From NCBI GenBank assembly GCA_022059125.1, contig JAEUWY010000001.1, positions 2,728,001 through 2,792,000 on the forward strand: DNA of 64,000 bases, written 5' to 3'. A program made the position numbers and the translations under genes. The stretch's first letter is position 1. The number at the start of each line of letters is the position of its first letter. Origin of the DNA: Corynespora cassiicola. Its lineage: Eukaryota; Ascomycota; Dothideomycetes; Pleosporales; Corynesporascaceae. The notes beneath the pieces were generated by a model. That model was not told the DNA's origin and ran no database searches. It saw nothing but the letters and a program-made list of their open reading frames with translations. Positions 34,204-43,990 of this stretch are shown in pieces.

Positions 34204-35037
34204 ATGCCCCTCTTCACCCTCTCCCTCCTCTCCTTGCACCCCTCCACACCCCTCCCCCCGTTCCTCGCCTCCCTAAACTCCTCCCCCACACCCCCGCTCC
34301 TAACCTCCCTCATCCACCGCTGGATCATCCTCCCAACCACCCTCTCCACCCCTGCCCTCCTCGCTCAAAACATCCACTGGGACCTCCTCGTCATCCTCCC
34401 CGCCGGCACCCCCCTCCCACCCGCCGCATCCCGCAGCGTGGCGCACGAATGGCGCATCACCGCCGGCCTCCCCTCGCGCGTGGTGCGCAGCTTCTCGGAG
34501 CGGAACCGCGCGCTGGTCAAAGGGGAGAACGGGGCCCCGAGCTTGGAAGGGCTGTTGGAGAGCGGGAGCGCGGAGAGGGCGGAGAGCAGCCAGGCGCTGG
34601 AGTTGAGCGATGAGCTAAAGGGGTGGATCCGGGAGTTTTATGCCGGGCATGGGCCAGAGGCCAAGGGCGCGGTTTCGATGCTCAATTTGCTGGCGTTCAA
34701 GGAGGGGATGAAGGGGTCGTATCTGCGGTACGGCAAGGCGTTTGCAGAGTCCATTGGCTCGCGGCACGGAGGCGATGCGAAGATTGTGGGGACGGTTGTG
34801 AGGCCGGAGGGAGAGGGGGCGGACGGGGATGGTGCGGTGGATGGGTGGGATGAGGTGGCTGTGGCGCATTATCCGAGTATCATGCATTTTGCAGAGATGT
34901 TGGCGAGTCGGGATTACCAAGAGGTGAATCATGAGTTTCGGTTGCCGAGTTTGAAGGATACGTGTATTTTGATGACGAGTGAGGTGGGACTGGAGGAGCT
35001 GGGAAGGAAAGAGGAGAGTGTGAAGGGAAAGTTGTGA
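34204..35037 (+). CDS. DUF1330-like (dimeric alpha/beta barrel) domain protein
   Basis: This intronless frame encodes 277 aa from the ATG at 34204. The first 95 residues are Leu/Pro-rich and end in AHEWRITAGLPSRVVRSF. The C-terminal half resembles the DUF1330 / dimeric alpha-beta barrel group: AVSMLNLLAFKEGMKGSYLRYGKAF, then WDEVAVAHYPSIMHFAEMLASRDYQEVNHEFR, then LKDTCILMTSEVGL. Such proteins are small cytosolic enzymes or binding proteins of unknown substrate. It lies 0.33 kb downstream of the epimerase-like gene on the same strand; a functional link is possible but not shown. Confidence 0.75.
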   Translation: MPLFTLSLLSLHPSTPLPPFLASLNSSPTPPLLTSLIHRWIILPTTLSTPALLAQNIHWDLLVILPAGTPLPPAASRSVAHEWRITAGLPSRVVRSFSERNRALVKGENGAPSLEGLLESGSAERAESSQALELSDELKGWIREFYAGHGPEAKGAVSMLNLLAFKEGMKGSYLRYGKAFAESIGSRHGGDAKIVGTVVRPEGEGADGDGAVDGWDEVAVAHYPSIMHFAEMLASRDYQEVNHEFRLPSLKDTCILMTSEVGLEELGRKEESVKGKL

Positions 35038-35478
35038 GGGATGGTGTTGAATGCAAGCATCGTTTAGTAAGGAAATGATCCCGCTTGTGCGGGAGAGATT
35101 GATTGGAAATGCTGTATTAAGTATAATGCTGATGTAAGTGGGTATCTCGTAAAGCACCATGACGCCCATCCCTCTAGTTATGCCCATGCCCTAAAGAGCT
35201 CGCCGATGCGTCGTCATCGAATACCAGCATCAAGCGTCAATGTAAGAAAACGATGACGTTAATGGTAATACCCAGAAGCGCCCGATGCGTGCCTTGAATG
35301 CCGAAAAACAGAAACTCCGCCCAATGTGATGCGACTAGATGAGGTGCGCCGTTCCCAAGCTCAAATGGTCTCCCATGCCCAAAATAGCCCTTTCCGTGCT
35401 TTTGTACAGTCGAATCTCAGGATACCTCGTTAGAGGCGGAAGGTCGAAAACCGGACCTTCAGAAAATGCCATGCCTCT
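35038..35478. other. Convergent intergenic region
   Basis: This 441-nt stretch lies between converging 3' ends of the DUF1330-like gene and the acidic C6-cluster gene. No supported gene or structured element is seen. Confidence 0.45.
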
Positions 35479-36447
35479 TTAGTACTCCTCTTGCTCTTGC
35501 TCTTGCTCCTGCTCCTCTTCTTCAGCCAAAAGACCCGTAAAAAGCATGTTCCTCCCCTCTCCGACGCCAGGCCACGCCTCCCATTGCCGAAACCCCATAG
35601 ATTTAAAATCCCCCCTTTTCTCATCATTGACAGGCAGCACCCAGTTGCGTCGATCACGGGCCTCGCGCCATTGCTCCTCCATCTCGTCCCTCAGCTTTCG
35701 CTTGCGCGCTCGCACCTCGGGGTCCTCTTCGGCGAGCATGAGGAGCACGGGCACGCCGCTGAGCTGCTGGCCTTTTGGAAGAGGCTCGCCAACGCAGAGG
35801 CGGCGATGCAGGAGACACATGTCCGCGTAGCCCGAGCGTTTGCAGCGAGTGCAGTACGGGGGTTTGCGCGAGCAGGGAAGCCCTTTGACGACACATTGCA
35901 GGCAGGAGGTCAGGAGGAAGCCGTTGGGTTTCGACTTGTCGAAGCGGGTGGGTCCTTGGGTCGCAGGTTGGGCATCTTGAATCTGCGCCTGCGCGAGCTC
36001 CTCGGGTGAGAGCTCATCGTCCGAGGGCGGGTCGTAGGATACCAGGGACGCGACCTCGTCGTCGCCATTCACTTCGGCAACATGCTCCAACTGCTGGGCT
36101 GCGGCCTCTTTCTCGTCGTAGCATGATGCCCAATCGTCCTCGTCAACGCTGGAGGCATCCGTGTCGTAGTCGAGTCTTGCATCTCCGGGGCACGGGCTTC
36201 CTGGGTCGAATATGCTTGAAAATGTGGTGTTTGTTGGCGAGATGTCGCGGTAGGTGGCAGAGTCGACGCGTGTAGCCGGGCTCCTGACAGCGGGCTTACG
36301 CGCTGGTGTAGTGGGAGCAACCTCTTTTGTGCTCTCGCCGTTGATGACACCTTGAGCTTCGCCGCAAAAGTCTAGATTGTCAAGCCACTGGGCGACGAGG
36401 CCGGGGCTCTCGGCGCCGCCATCCGCGACGCGTCTGTCGCCCTCCAT
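35479..36447 (-). CDS. Hypothetical acidic protein with internal C6 (Zn2Cys6-like) cluster
   Basis: This single-exon frame encodes 322 aa. Residues 1-170 are disordered and acidic (DYDTDASSVDEDDW, PPSDDELSPEEL). Cysteines 182, 185, 192, 199, 202 and 211 follow C-x2-C-x6-C-x6-C-x2-C-x8-C, within the spacing of fungal binuclear zinc clusters, but in the middle of the protein. The first loop (VVKGLP) lacks the usual basic run, so DNA binding is doubtful. A charged helix (about 240-265), the block NWVLPVNDEKRGDFKSMGFR, and an acidic Glu/Gln tail follow. It could be a zinc-stabilised scaffold. A GT/CA microsatellite lies in the leader just upstream of the start. No family name is known to me. Confidence 0.7.
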   Translation of the reverse strand: MEGDRRVADGGAESPGLVAQWLDNLDFCGEAQGVINGESTKEVAPTTPARKPAVRSPATRVDSATYRDISPTNTTFSSIFDPGSPCPGDARLDYDTDASSVDEDDWASCYDEKEAAAQQLEHVAEVNGDDEVASLVSYDPPSDDELSPEELAQAQIQDAQPATQGPTRFDKSKPNGFLLTSCLQCVVKGLPCSRKPPYCTRCKRSGYADMCLLHRRLCVGEPLPKGQQLSGVPVLLMLAEEDPEVRARKRKLRDEMEEQWREARDRRNWVLPVNDEKRGDFKSMGFRQWEAWPGVGEGRNMLFTGLLAEEEEQEQEQEQEEY

Positions 36448-37024
36448 GGTATCGCTGTGGTAGCAAAGGAATGTGTGTGTGTGTGTATGTGTGTGTGTTG
36501 AATGAGTGTCGGGTTGTTGTTGGGGGGTGGAAAAAGAAAGGAAAAGAAAACATGGGCGGGCGAAGTGAGCGACAAGAGGGAGGGTGAGGTGAAGGCGGCA
36601 AAGCCGGCGACTCGCGGAGGGTCGTATGGGGTAAGAGCATCACGGAGGCACCAGGCGGTGAGCGATCGCTCTAGTGCAAATTTTGCTTCGGGCATGGCCA
36701 CACCGACAGATTCGAGAACGCCATAGGAGCCGCCCGGCATGGATCAACAGCTCTCGCGGGCGAAGCCAGAGATGCCCTCCTATTCCCCGAGTTACGCGTG
36801 CCGATATAAGGTTTGGAGGTAGGAGATGATGCCAAGCCAAAAGTGGACCGCGCAATGGGGAGGGATCCACCGGAACATCATACTAGACTGCTACGCTACC
36901 ATGAGAGCTACCAGACATTATATTGAACTAGGCCTCCTGTAGTATCCAAGTTGCCCTGCTTCCGACCAAACACGCGTGGGTATCAGCTCTATCAACACTA
37001 TGTACCTGCTGCGCTGCGCCCGCT
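36448..37024. other. Intergenic region between C6-cluster gene and YPP1-like gene
   Basis: This 577-nt stretch lies between two minus-strand genes: it is the promoter side of the C6-cluster gene and the 3' flank of the YPP1-like gene. It includes the GT microsatellite. No gene is supported. Confidence 0.45.
36473..36498. repeat. GT/CA microsatellite in the leader of the C6-cluster gene
   Basis: About 12 GT units with one AT interruption lie 25 bases upstream of the minus-strand start codon at 36447, so they would be transcribed as a CA repeat in the 5' leader. Confidence 0.9.
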
Positions 37025-40000
37025 CTACAAGACGAACCCGCCCAGTGTCACGTTTTTCCAGCCTCGCACTGGATGCGTATCCTCGAGCTCCACGCACCAC
37101 CAGAGCACTTCCTTGGTCTTTTCTACCTGCCCGCTCTCCTCGTAGGCGCGTGCCAGCGCGTACCACGCCTCGGAGTAATCCCATCCCGTGCCAAGCTTGG
37201 TCAACGTGGACAAAAGCCCCGAAGCACGATCGCGTGCCGCCAGTCGATTCAATTCTGGTGGCGACATGTGGTTTTCCGCAGAGGGCGTGTGCGATATCAG
37301 ATGCTGCTGCTTGGCCTCCGGGGTTGCCTCTGATACCGACGGCACGGTCGGCGGCGACGATGGAGTGACCGCTTGGACGTCTTCCGTGGGCTCCAGGGGG
37401 ATAGCCTTGCAGTAGATGTCTAGCAAAATGTTGGACAGGCCAACAATGGCTTCCGGGTGATTGGGGTAGTGCAACACAGCTCGCTCAAAATCCAACCGAG
37501 CCGCATGCTTTTGGGACTGTGCTGCGTGGAGTTCTCCGCGCTGGGCATTGTTAGAGGCAAAGCTAAAAATAACGTCGACAAACTTACTGCTGTGAAAGCG
37601 TCGGCCCACAACTCCTCAACGCTCTTTCCACCTCCCCATCTCTTCTCTCCAAACGTTTTGCATGTTGGAGACTCCAAGGCGACCTCGGCTTCAAATGTCT
37701 CTACCAATTTCAGAGCCTCGTCGACTGCACCCTTTGCGTCCTCGTGCATCTGGGCGCGCGAATACAGTCCGGCAATGAAAACCCAGATTCCCACAAGCAT
37801 CGATACCTTCATACGACGGCCCTGGGCGATTGAGAAGTGGGGATCTGGCGGAATATAGTCTGCTGTGGGGAATGGGACCGGCAACCGAGTATCCTGTTTT
37901 GGAGGCTGATCAGCGTGACCTGGCGGAGGGGGCTCCGCAGTATGGGCCATGTTGTGGGCAATGGGGCGCAAAGGTCGTTCCTGGCTCTCAACGGATTTTC
38001 TAACAGAGCTTGACATGGATGGGCGCCGCGGAGACTTGGTTGTCGCTGGAGCAGTGCTGTTCCGTGTGGGCGTGCCATTGATCGTGTCTGGCAGCTCTGG
38101 CACCTCTGGGGCTTGCTCGTCTACTTCAGGTTTACGATGGATGCTGTGCACACTCCTCTTTCGGAGCTTACTAGGAGTACGTCCAACACCGGACCCGTCC
38201 CCATGCCTGTGGGGGAGAATGTGGTGATGACCGTCGGAGCGACCACGTTCATCCTCATCGGTGACTTGTATGGCAGGAGCGTGAGTCGCAACCGTGGAGG
38301 GTCGAGAACTTGCAATGGAAGCGTTGCGGGCAAGCTGGTCCTTGGGCGGAAGTTTTACGGAGCCGCGCTGGCGAAAGAAGCTGCCCCGGATCGTTCCAAC
38401 CGCGCTCTTGGGAGGTGGTATGGCAGTCGGTGGAGTTTGTACCCTTGACTCCGACGAAGGGTCGCCAAACAACCGGGCAAATAGGGCCAAAAGTTCGTCG
38501 CAGCCGTCTACAGCAGCGCCTGAACCTTCGACAATCTCCAAGAGGGACAGCTGAGTCATTTTGATCTGTAGGATGCCGCTCTTCTCGAAGCTTCCCATTT
38601 GGTCGACGATGCCGAGGCTGTCCGTATTTCCGCCATTGGCTTCGTTCAAATGCTCGCTGCGGTAGGGCTGTTCTTCTTCGGTTCCAAAGAGTATGGCCGG
38701 ATCTCCAAATTGCTCAAAGGCAGCTTCGCATGCCTTCTCGGCGTCGGTAAAAGCAGACCTGGACGTAAGAAGCAGCGCTAGCAAGTGCCAGACAGGTATC
38801 AGCTTTCGCTCACGGCCAAATTCTGCCACTAAACCGTCCGAGAGAACTCCATCGGCGCTGATGGTTGTCTTGTGTTTTGTGCTGGGGGAAAGCGCCCGCT
38901 TGACTACTTTGATGGCCCCAGGAATATCCCTCGTCTCAGCAAGTACCAAAGCCAACGCATAGAGAGCTTCGATGTTGTTGGAATCTTCCAGCTTGGGATC
39001 GAGTGATCGTCGCAGGTATTGGATAGCCTTGGCTTGAATTCCTGCTCGAGCATCCGCATCGTAGGTAAACCGAGCCCACTGAGCCTGGCTAATGCCGATT
39101 GCACAATATGCGACTGCCAACGATTTTGGGGAGATGGCTCCCTCAACTGACCGCACCGAACCCGCCTCGGACATGGAGGCTCTCATGTGCTCTGTTTGCT
39201 CAAGCCAGTGCTCGATATTGTGGCCGATTTCAATTGCCTTCTCTGCCTCTTTGCTGGAGCCAAATCGGCAGAGGACTCTGATAGCCTCGGCTGAAGTGCG
39301 CAAGATGGTGTCATCGTCGTCAATTCCAGCATCCTCCTCGCCATCATGTTCGGCGCGGTCTTTTCCGCGGGTGACAATCTCGACATAGGACTCGTATGCT
39401 TTAAAGGCCATTTCGAATTCCGCTAGCGACGAATGGACTGTGAAGAGATGTCGCAAGATTGCCGTCGAATGGAACGTTTTTGTGGCAGCTCGGTATAGTA
39501 CCTAGAGAATGATGTCAGCTACCGTCTTTGGTCTTTCAGGTCGTACATGACTTACATCGAGCACACCTCTACCCACGGCCTCCTTTCCGCCCTCGCCCAA
39601 ATCTTCGTCGGTCCACTTTGGGCCGCACAAGAAGCGCCAATTGTCCATGACTGAGTCTACCCATGCTTCGATGGCGCGATTGTTCTCGCTGGCCTTTGGA
39701 AAGTGCGTATCCTGAAGCAGGAGGCTTTCATAGACAGACTCGACCCTTTTGAGCTCCGCGCGCTGCTGGAGTCTGCGAGTGGGGTATCTTCTGGGGGCGG
39801 CCTTTTCAGTAGCAAAGTCATTGACTAGGGTAGTGGGCTCGGGACTGTAGGGACGGCCACTGCGTAGGATCGAGGACAGCGTTTCGTAATATGCCTTCCA
39901 GGCAAGACGCCGATACTTGGCCGCGTTGGGGCCCTCGGACAAGTTGTCCTTCCCTGTGCTATCCCAATATCTCGCCCAAAACCTAAAGTTTTTGAGCGCT

Positions 40001-40842
40001 CCGACTGGCTCGGTGTATTGTCCAACATCGTTGGACTGGTCGGACAGTTGACAAAGCCGTACCAGCAAGTGCTCCGTCCACATCTTGAACTGGGTCGTCT
40101 CCGACTTGAAGGACTGCTGGGCCGAGAGCCATGGCATGATTGAAGCGTACGAGGGCACGGCCTCCTCGATGGAGCCGGTCTTTTCGTGAGAGGAGCCTAG
40201 GTATAGTCAGCATGAAGCTGCAAAACCTACGGATTCCAAAGTCTTGTCGTACCCTTGAGGAAGGCGCTCTTGACTAAGCAGACCCGTGTCCAAGGACCGA
40301 TGGACGCGCCGCCTTCTGCCAGCTCAGTCGCAACCGCCGCAGAGTCCTTGGGGAGCCGGGCGACTGCCAGGCCTGGTTCGTCGAGCACATAGTGCAGCCA
40401 GCCCAGGCAGACTGTGGCCTGGAACGCATCCTGAGGGTGGCTTCCCTCTTCTTCGACCGCAGCGAGTAGAGACGGAATGATCTGGGAGAGTCCAGACGAG
40501 GCGGTCGACGAGGCGGTCGAGGGGCGCTGGGTGGTGTATGCAGCTACCTGTGCCTCGGAGCGAGCCGTGAGGGCGAGGCCTTTGCAGCAGTTAGACAGGG
40601 TAAACCGTGATGTGGAGGGCAGGGGGGCTGACATCGGCGGTGTGGCGCATGCTTCTCGACTTTCCTACACAGCTCGGGGACGTCCTTCCAACGGCCGGCA
40701 CATCGTGCGTCGTCCAATTGGGCTATATATCGCAAGGCCTTGTCGGACTCGGTAGGGTTCTACACTTCCGTGAGCTTCGACTTCGGAGAATGACGTCGCA
40801 ACCGAGGGCGGTGGCTTGCGAATGTTCATCACGTACACCCAT
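37025..40842 (-). CDS. YPP1: YPP1-type TPR protein (PI4-kinase scaffold / cargo transport)
   Basis: Ypp1 (TTC7-like) belongs, with Efr3 and Stt4, to the complex that places PI 4-kinase at the plasma membrane; it was also described in endocytic cargo transport. Six exons (40837-40842, 40633-40759, 40253-40579, 39556-40196, 37588-39501, 37025-37540) join in phase to 1176 aa. The start is RYIAQLDDARCAGRWKDVPE; TPR-like helices follow (LGWLHYVLDEPGLA, AKYRRLAWKAYYETLSSILR, EFEMAFKAYESYVEI, AVAYCAIGISQAQWAR, VWHLLALLLTSR). A long disordered insert (about 690-860) holds KSPRRPSMSSSVRKS. The C terminus has TPRs (HAARLDFERAVLHYPNHPEAI, EAWYALARAYEESGQVEK). The 6-nt first exon (ATGGGT) and the GTCAGC donor of intron 2 are inferred from phase and continuity. 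The gene is divergent from RIX1 across 295 nt. Confidence 0.87.
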
Positions 40843-41137
40843 GGTTCTAAGGATAGGCCTATCGCAATAGACGAGATTGTTGGGAGCTCGAAATCATGTT
40901 CGTCGGGGAAAATAAGGGACCATCGTGTCCACTGCGGCCATGGATGCTCCGTCACAACTTACACCGCAGCTGTCCCCACATCAAAGTTGGGCCGCGTACC
41001 CCTGCAGACTTGGCACGGAGCGGCCCGACGTTGTCCCGTCCTCGACACTTTTTCTCTCCAGCGCCCATCAGTGCGACGAGCACGGCATCTGCGCTTACGA
41101 TTCTGGATCGCCGTGTAGAAAGAGGAGGTCTGGCAAC

Positions 41138-43507
41138 ATGGCACCGTTCGCCGCCGAGCTGGCAAATCTGCGCGCCCTCACATTCCGCATCACGTCTACC
41201 ACGACCGTCCAGCTTCCCCAGCACGTGCCCGCCATAGCAACATCCCTGGCCAATTGCAGGTCGCTACTCTCTTCCACTCAGTCTTCCAATTCCAAGTCTT
41301 CCTCCGAGGCTGCGGTTGCTATCCACAAGTACCGTACGCTTTTGTCGACTCTACTCCAGGATCGGACTATTCAAGGAAGATGGTCCGCCATCGTCTTGAT
41401 CAAGGCCACCATTGAAATCGGCGGATGGGAGACTCTCCAAAAAGCTCTTCCTTGGGTGCGCGGACTGCTTGGAATTCTGACGAAACCTGACCCTCCTTCG
41501 GCCAAGAAACTATGCATCATCACCTTGACGCGCATCTTCATCCTCACCCGCGAGTATCCTACTTTGGTTCGGGAGATTACCACGCCGTCCTTGCCTGCTT
41601 TCGTCCAGTCGTGCCTACAGATGGCCTCCGCAAGGGCATCTGCATCTCTGCTCCATACGATTCTGGAATCCTTCAATCAGCTAGTGCCCCGCCATCCAAC
41701 CATCTTCCGGAGCTACCAGAAGCAACTCCAGCCTCTGCTTGGACAAATACTTGCTCCCACACCCTCTAGCAATCTTGCCAAGGAACAAGTCTCAGGACTC
41801 AAACTGGACATCACATCAGAAGTCTCCGATGCCGCCCGCCGCCTTCACGTTCAGCTGCCGTGCTGCGCGCCCAAGGGAGGCTCTAGCGATGAATGGCAAA
41901 AGTCGTTGAAGAACACCGTCTTGAGTGTTCACAGAACGGCTGACAAAGTCTTCCGAGCTGTGGTTGAAGACTGGCAGTCTTCTGTGCTTGACCGCCCGTC
42001 TACCAGTGGCCAGACACTGGAAAACGAGGTCCAGGACATGGAGTCCGACACGCTCTCTTTGCCGCCTTGGTCAGGGATATTTGCCGGTGGTGAACGGCTC
42101 GTGCATCTTTTACGTCTTCTCAGGGAATATCTTGAGAATAGCACACCTAACCCAGTCAGCCTCGATGTTGCTTTGATCATGGACCTCCTTACTAGGTTCC
42201 TGTCTCTTACAGTGCCTTCGTCAGCGGGAGCCAAGAGTTTTCAGGCGGTCAAATTTAACAATCAAGCTACCAAAGAGGAGCGCGAAAACCTGTGGCTTGT
42301 TCTACCCAGCGTTCATGTTGCAACAATCGAACTTCTGCTTGTGCTAGTCGAACGCTCTGGGGCAAGTACCGCGGCCCTCGACTCCATTTTACTAGATCAG
42401 CTGGTATGGGTTTTTAACGCGGAAAAGTACAACGCGCACGTAAAAACAGCTTGCTACCAGGCATTTGCCAAGATCCTCACGCGCTCAGGTGTCGGACTTA
42501 CTAAATCGGCGATTGACCCTCTGAGCAGCGTTATTCGCATTTGCTGCGATGACCTTCTTCCTTCTGGGCAGCCTGTTGCCAAGCAGCAGCCTCCAGCTCA
42601 AGGAAAAGCCAACGGAAATGCTCAGCAGGGCGCAACGAATGCGGACTCGTTCTTGAACGCTTCCAAGGATACGACAGATAAGGTCATACACTTTGCTGGG
42701 CTACAGCAAGCCGCATATCAGCTTCTCCCTGCCTTACTGAAGAATATACCTGCGCAATTCTTTTCCGATTCCTTGAGGACGCGGATGGACCGCACTGCTA
42801 CTCTCATCCAGCACAAAGATGCCATGGTGGCTAGCATTCTGAACCCTCCACCTAGTAAGCGGTTCGGCAAACCGGCAGCCAGCATACTTCCCCTCATGGC
42901 GAGATCCTTCGCCAGTGACACCAATGTGGAGAGTTTGATGAGGCCTAGGATGCCTGTGATTCGCCTTGGTACGCAGGATGCCGAACCCGATGATGTTATA
43001 GAAGATGAAGAAGCAGATGAAGAAGTAGAAGAGGAACAGGAAGAGCCTTTTGTTGGTCAGGAGCTAGACTCCCTTTTGGAGACGGCCGCCAAAAACGACA
43101 ATGCTCCTGGAGACATTGCCATGGTGGATGTGCCCCCAGAAGAATCCGTCCCAGAGGTCGCACCTCCGCTCGTTTCCACCCCTACTGCCACAGCATCGCC
43201 CCCACTCGATGTCAACGCTAGTGGAAAAAGACCGCAGCATGAAATTGTTCCGCTCTCTTCTACAAAAAGGATGAAGGTAGACAAGGATGAGGTGGAGCAA
43301 CCTGTCGCTGGCTCCACACCCATCACAGTTACTACACGCTCATCCAAACGCATCAGTGAGACGGTGGTTGCACCCGAAGTGCCCGCATCTTCTCCCGCTG
43401 TGGCGGCTCCACAAGCAGCTGAGACAAAAGCCGGGGAGAGTGACGATGATGACGATGACATTCAACTTGTCATGGGCCATGACACGGATGATGAATCTGA
43501 TTCTTAA
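41138..43507 (+). CDS. RIX1: Pre-rRNA-processing protein RIX1
   Basis: Rix1, with Ipi1 and Ipi3, binds pre-60S particles in the nucleoplasm and supports ITS2 processing and Rea1-driven remodelling. This intronless frame encodes 789 aa from the ATG at 41138 (MAPFAAELANLRALTFRITS). The frame is open further upstream to an ATG at 40940, but family members begin close to LRALTFR, so the downstream start is preferred. The RIX1 domain covers about 5-215: QLPQHVPAIATSLANCRSLL, GRWSAIVLIKATIEIGGWE, and ARASASLLHTILESFNQLVPRHPTIFR. A helical-repeat region follows. The C terminus is acidic (runs of Glu/Asp after about 620), with KRMK basic patches and a final DDDDDIQLVMGHDTDDESDS. That acidic tail is common in ribosome-assembly factors. 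Confidence 0.9.
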   Translation: MAPFAAELANLRALTFRITSTTTVQLPQHVPAIATSLANCRSLLSSTQSSNSKSSSEAAVAIHKYRTLLSTLLQDRTIQGRWSAIVLIKATIEIGGWETLQKALPWVRGLLGILTKPDPPSAKKLCIITLTRIFILTREYPTLVREITTPSLPAFVQSCLQMASARASASLLHTILESFNQLVPRHPTIFRSYQKQLQPLLGQILAPTPSSNLAKEQVSGLKLDITSEVSDAARRLHVQLPCCAPKGGSSDEWQKSLKNTVLSVHRTADKVFRAVVEDWQSSVLDRPSTSGQTLENEVQDMESDTLSLPPWSGIFAGGERLVHLLRLLREYLENSTPNPVSLDVALIMDLLTRFLSLTVPSSAGAKSFQAVKFNNQATKEERENLWLVLPSVHVATIELLLVLVERSGASTAALDSILLDQLVWVFNAEKYNAHVKTACYQAFAKILTRSGVGLTKSAIDPLSSVIRICCDDLLPSGQPVAKQQPPAQGKANGNAQQGATNADSFLNASKDTTDKVIHFAGLQQAAYQLLPALLKNIPAQFFSDSLRTRMDRTATLIQHKDAMVASILNPPPSKRFGKPAASILPLMARSFASDTNVESLMRPRMPVIRLGTQDAEPDDVIEDEEADEEVEEEQEEPFVGQELDSLLETAAKNDNAPGDIAMVDVPPEESVPEVAPPLVSTPTATASPPLDVNASGKRPQHEIVPLSSTKRMKVDKDEVEQPVAGSTPITVTTRSSKRISETVVAPEVPASSPAVAAPQAAETKAGESDDDDDDIQLVMGHDTDDESDS

Positions 43508-43990
43508 TCAGCTTTTGACTGACGTTGGATTCGAGCAGTGAGAGGGCTAGCTATAGTATTTATTTGGAACTAGGCAGTTGCAATAAAATGATTGTACGAT
43601 ATCGAGTGGGGACGAATGGTAGCAAGCAGTCGCCACTTCTGGTCTGATTGTGGCGGTCTGCAAGCTAGGTTCAATCAGCTCTCGGACGGCTGCCATCAAC
43701 CTAATACACCATCTGAAGAGCTCTAGGAGTTCTTTTCTCTCAGCTTTGATGGGCCAGGACTAAACAAAAAGTACAGACAGTATGTATAATACATATATTA
43801 TTTATATCTATTATTCAGTTTTTAGCTTAGTAAAGCTTAGTAAAGCTAAAATTAAAAAAAAAACTTGTACAGCTTTTTCAATATTGATTTAGTTCTAGTT
43901 TGTTGAGGCTGAAAGAAAAGAACTTCTACGGCCTTTTAGATACTATTGAACGATAAAAAAAACATTATCTAAAACATAGATATGCGGAGA
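43508..43990. other. AT-rich convergent spacer at the core/accessory boundary
   Basis: This 483-nt stretch lies between the 3' ends of RIX1 and the caspase-fold gene. The right half is markedly AT-rich with A-runs and a short repeated TTAGTAAAGC unit (about 43825-43845). No gene is supported. Confidence 0.5.

Noticed and set aside
40940..41137. Longer RIX1 N terminus from the ATG at 40940
   Set aside because: The added 66 residues look like translated promoter, sit within 100 nt of the divergent YPP1 start, and are not expected from the family.
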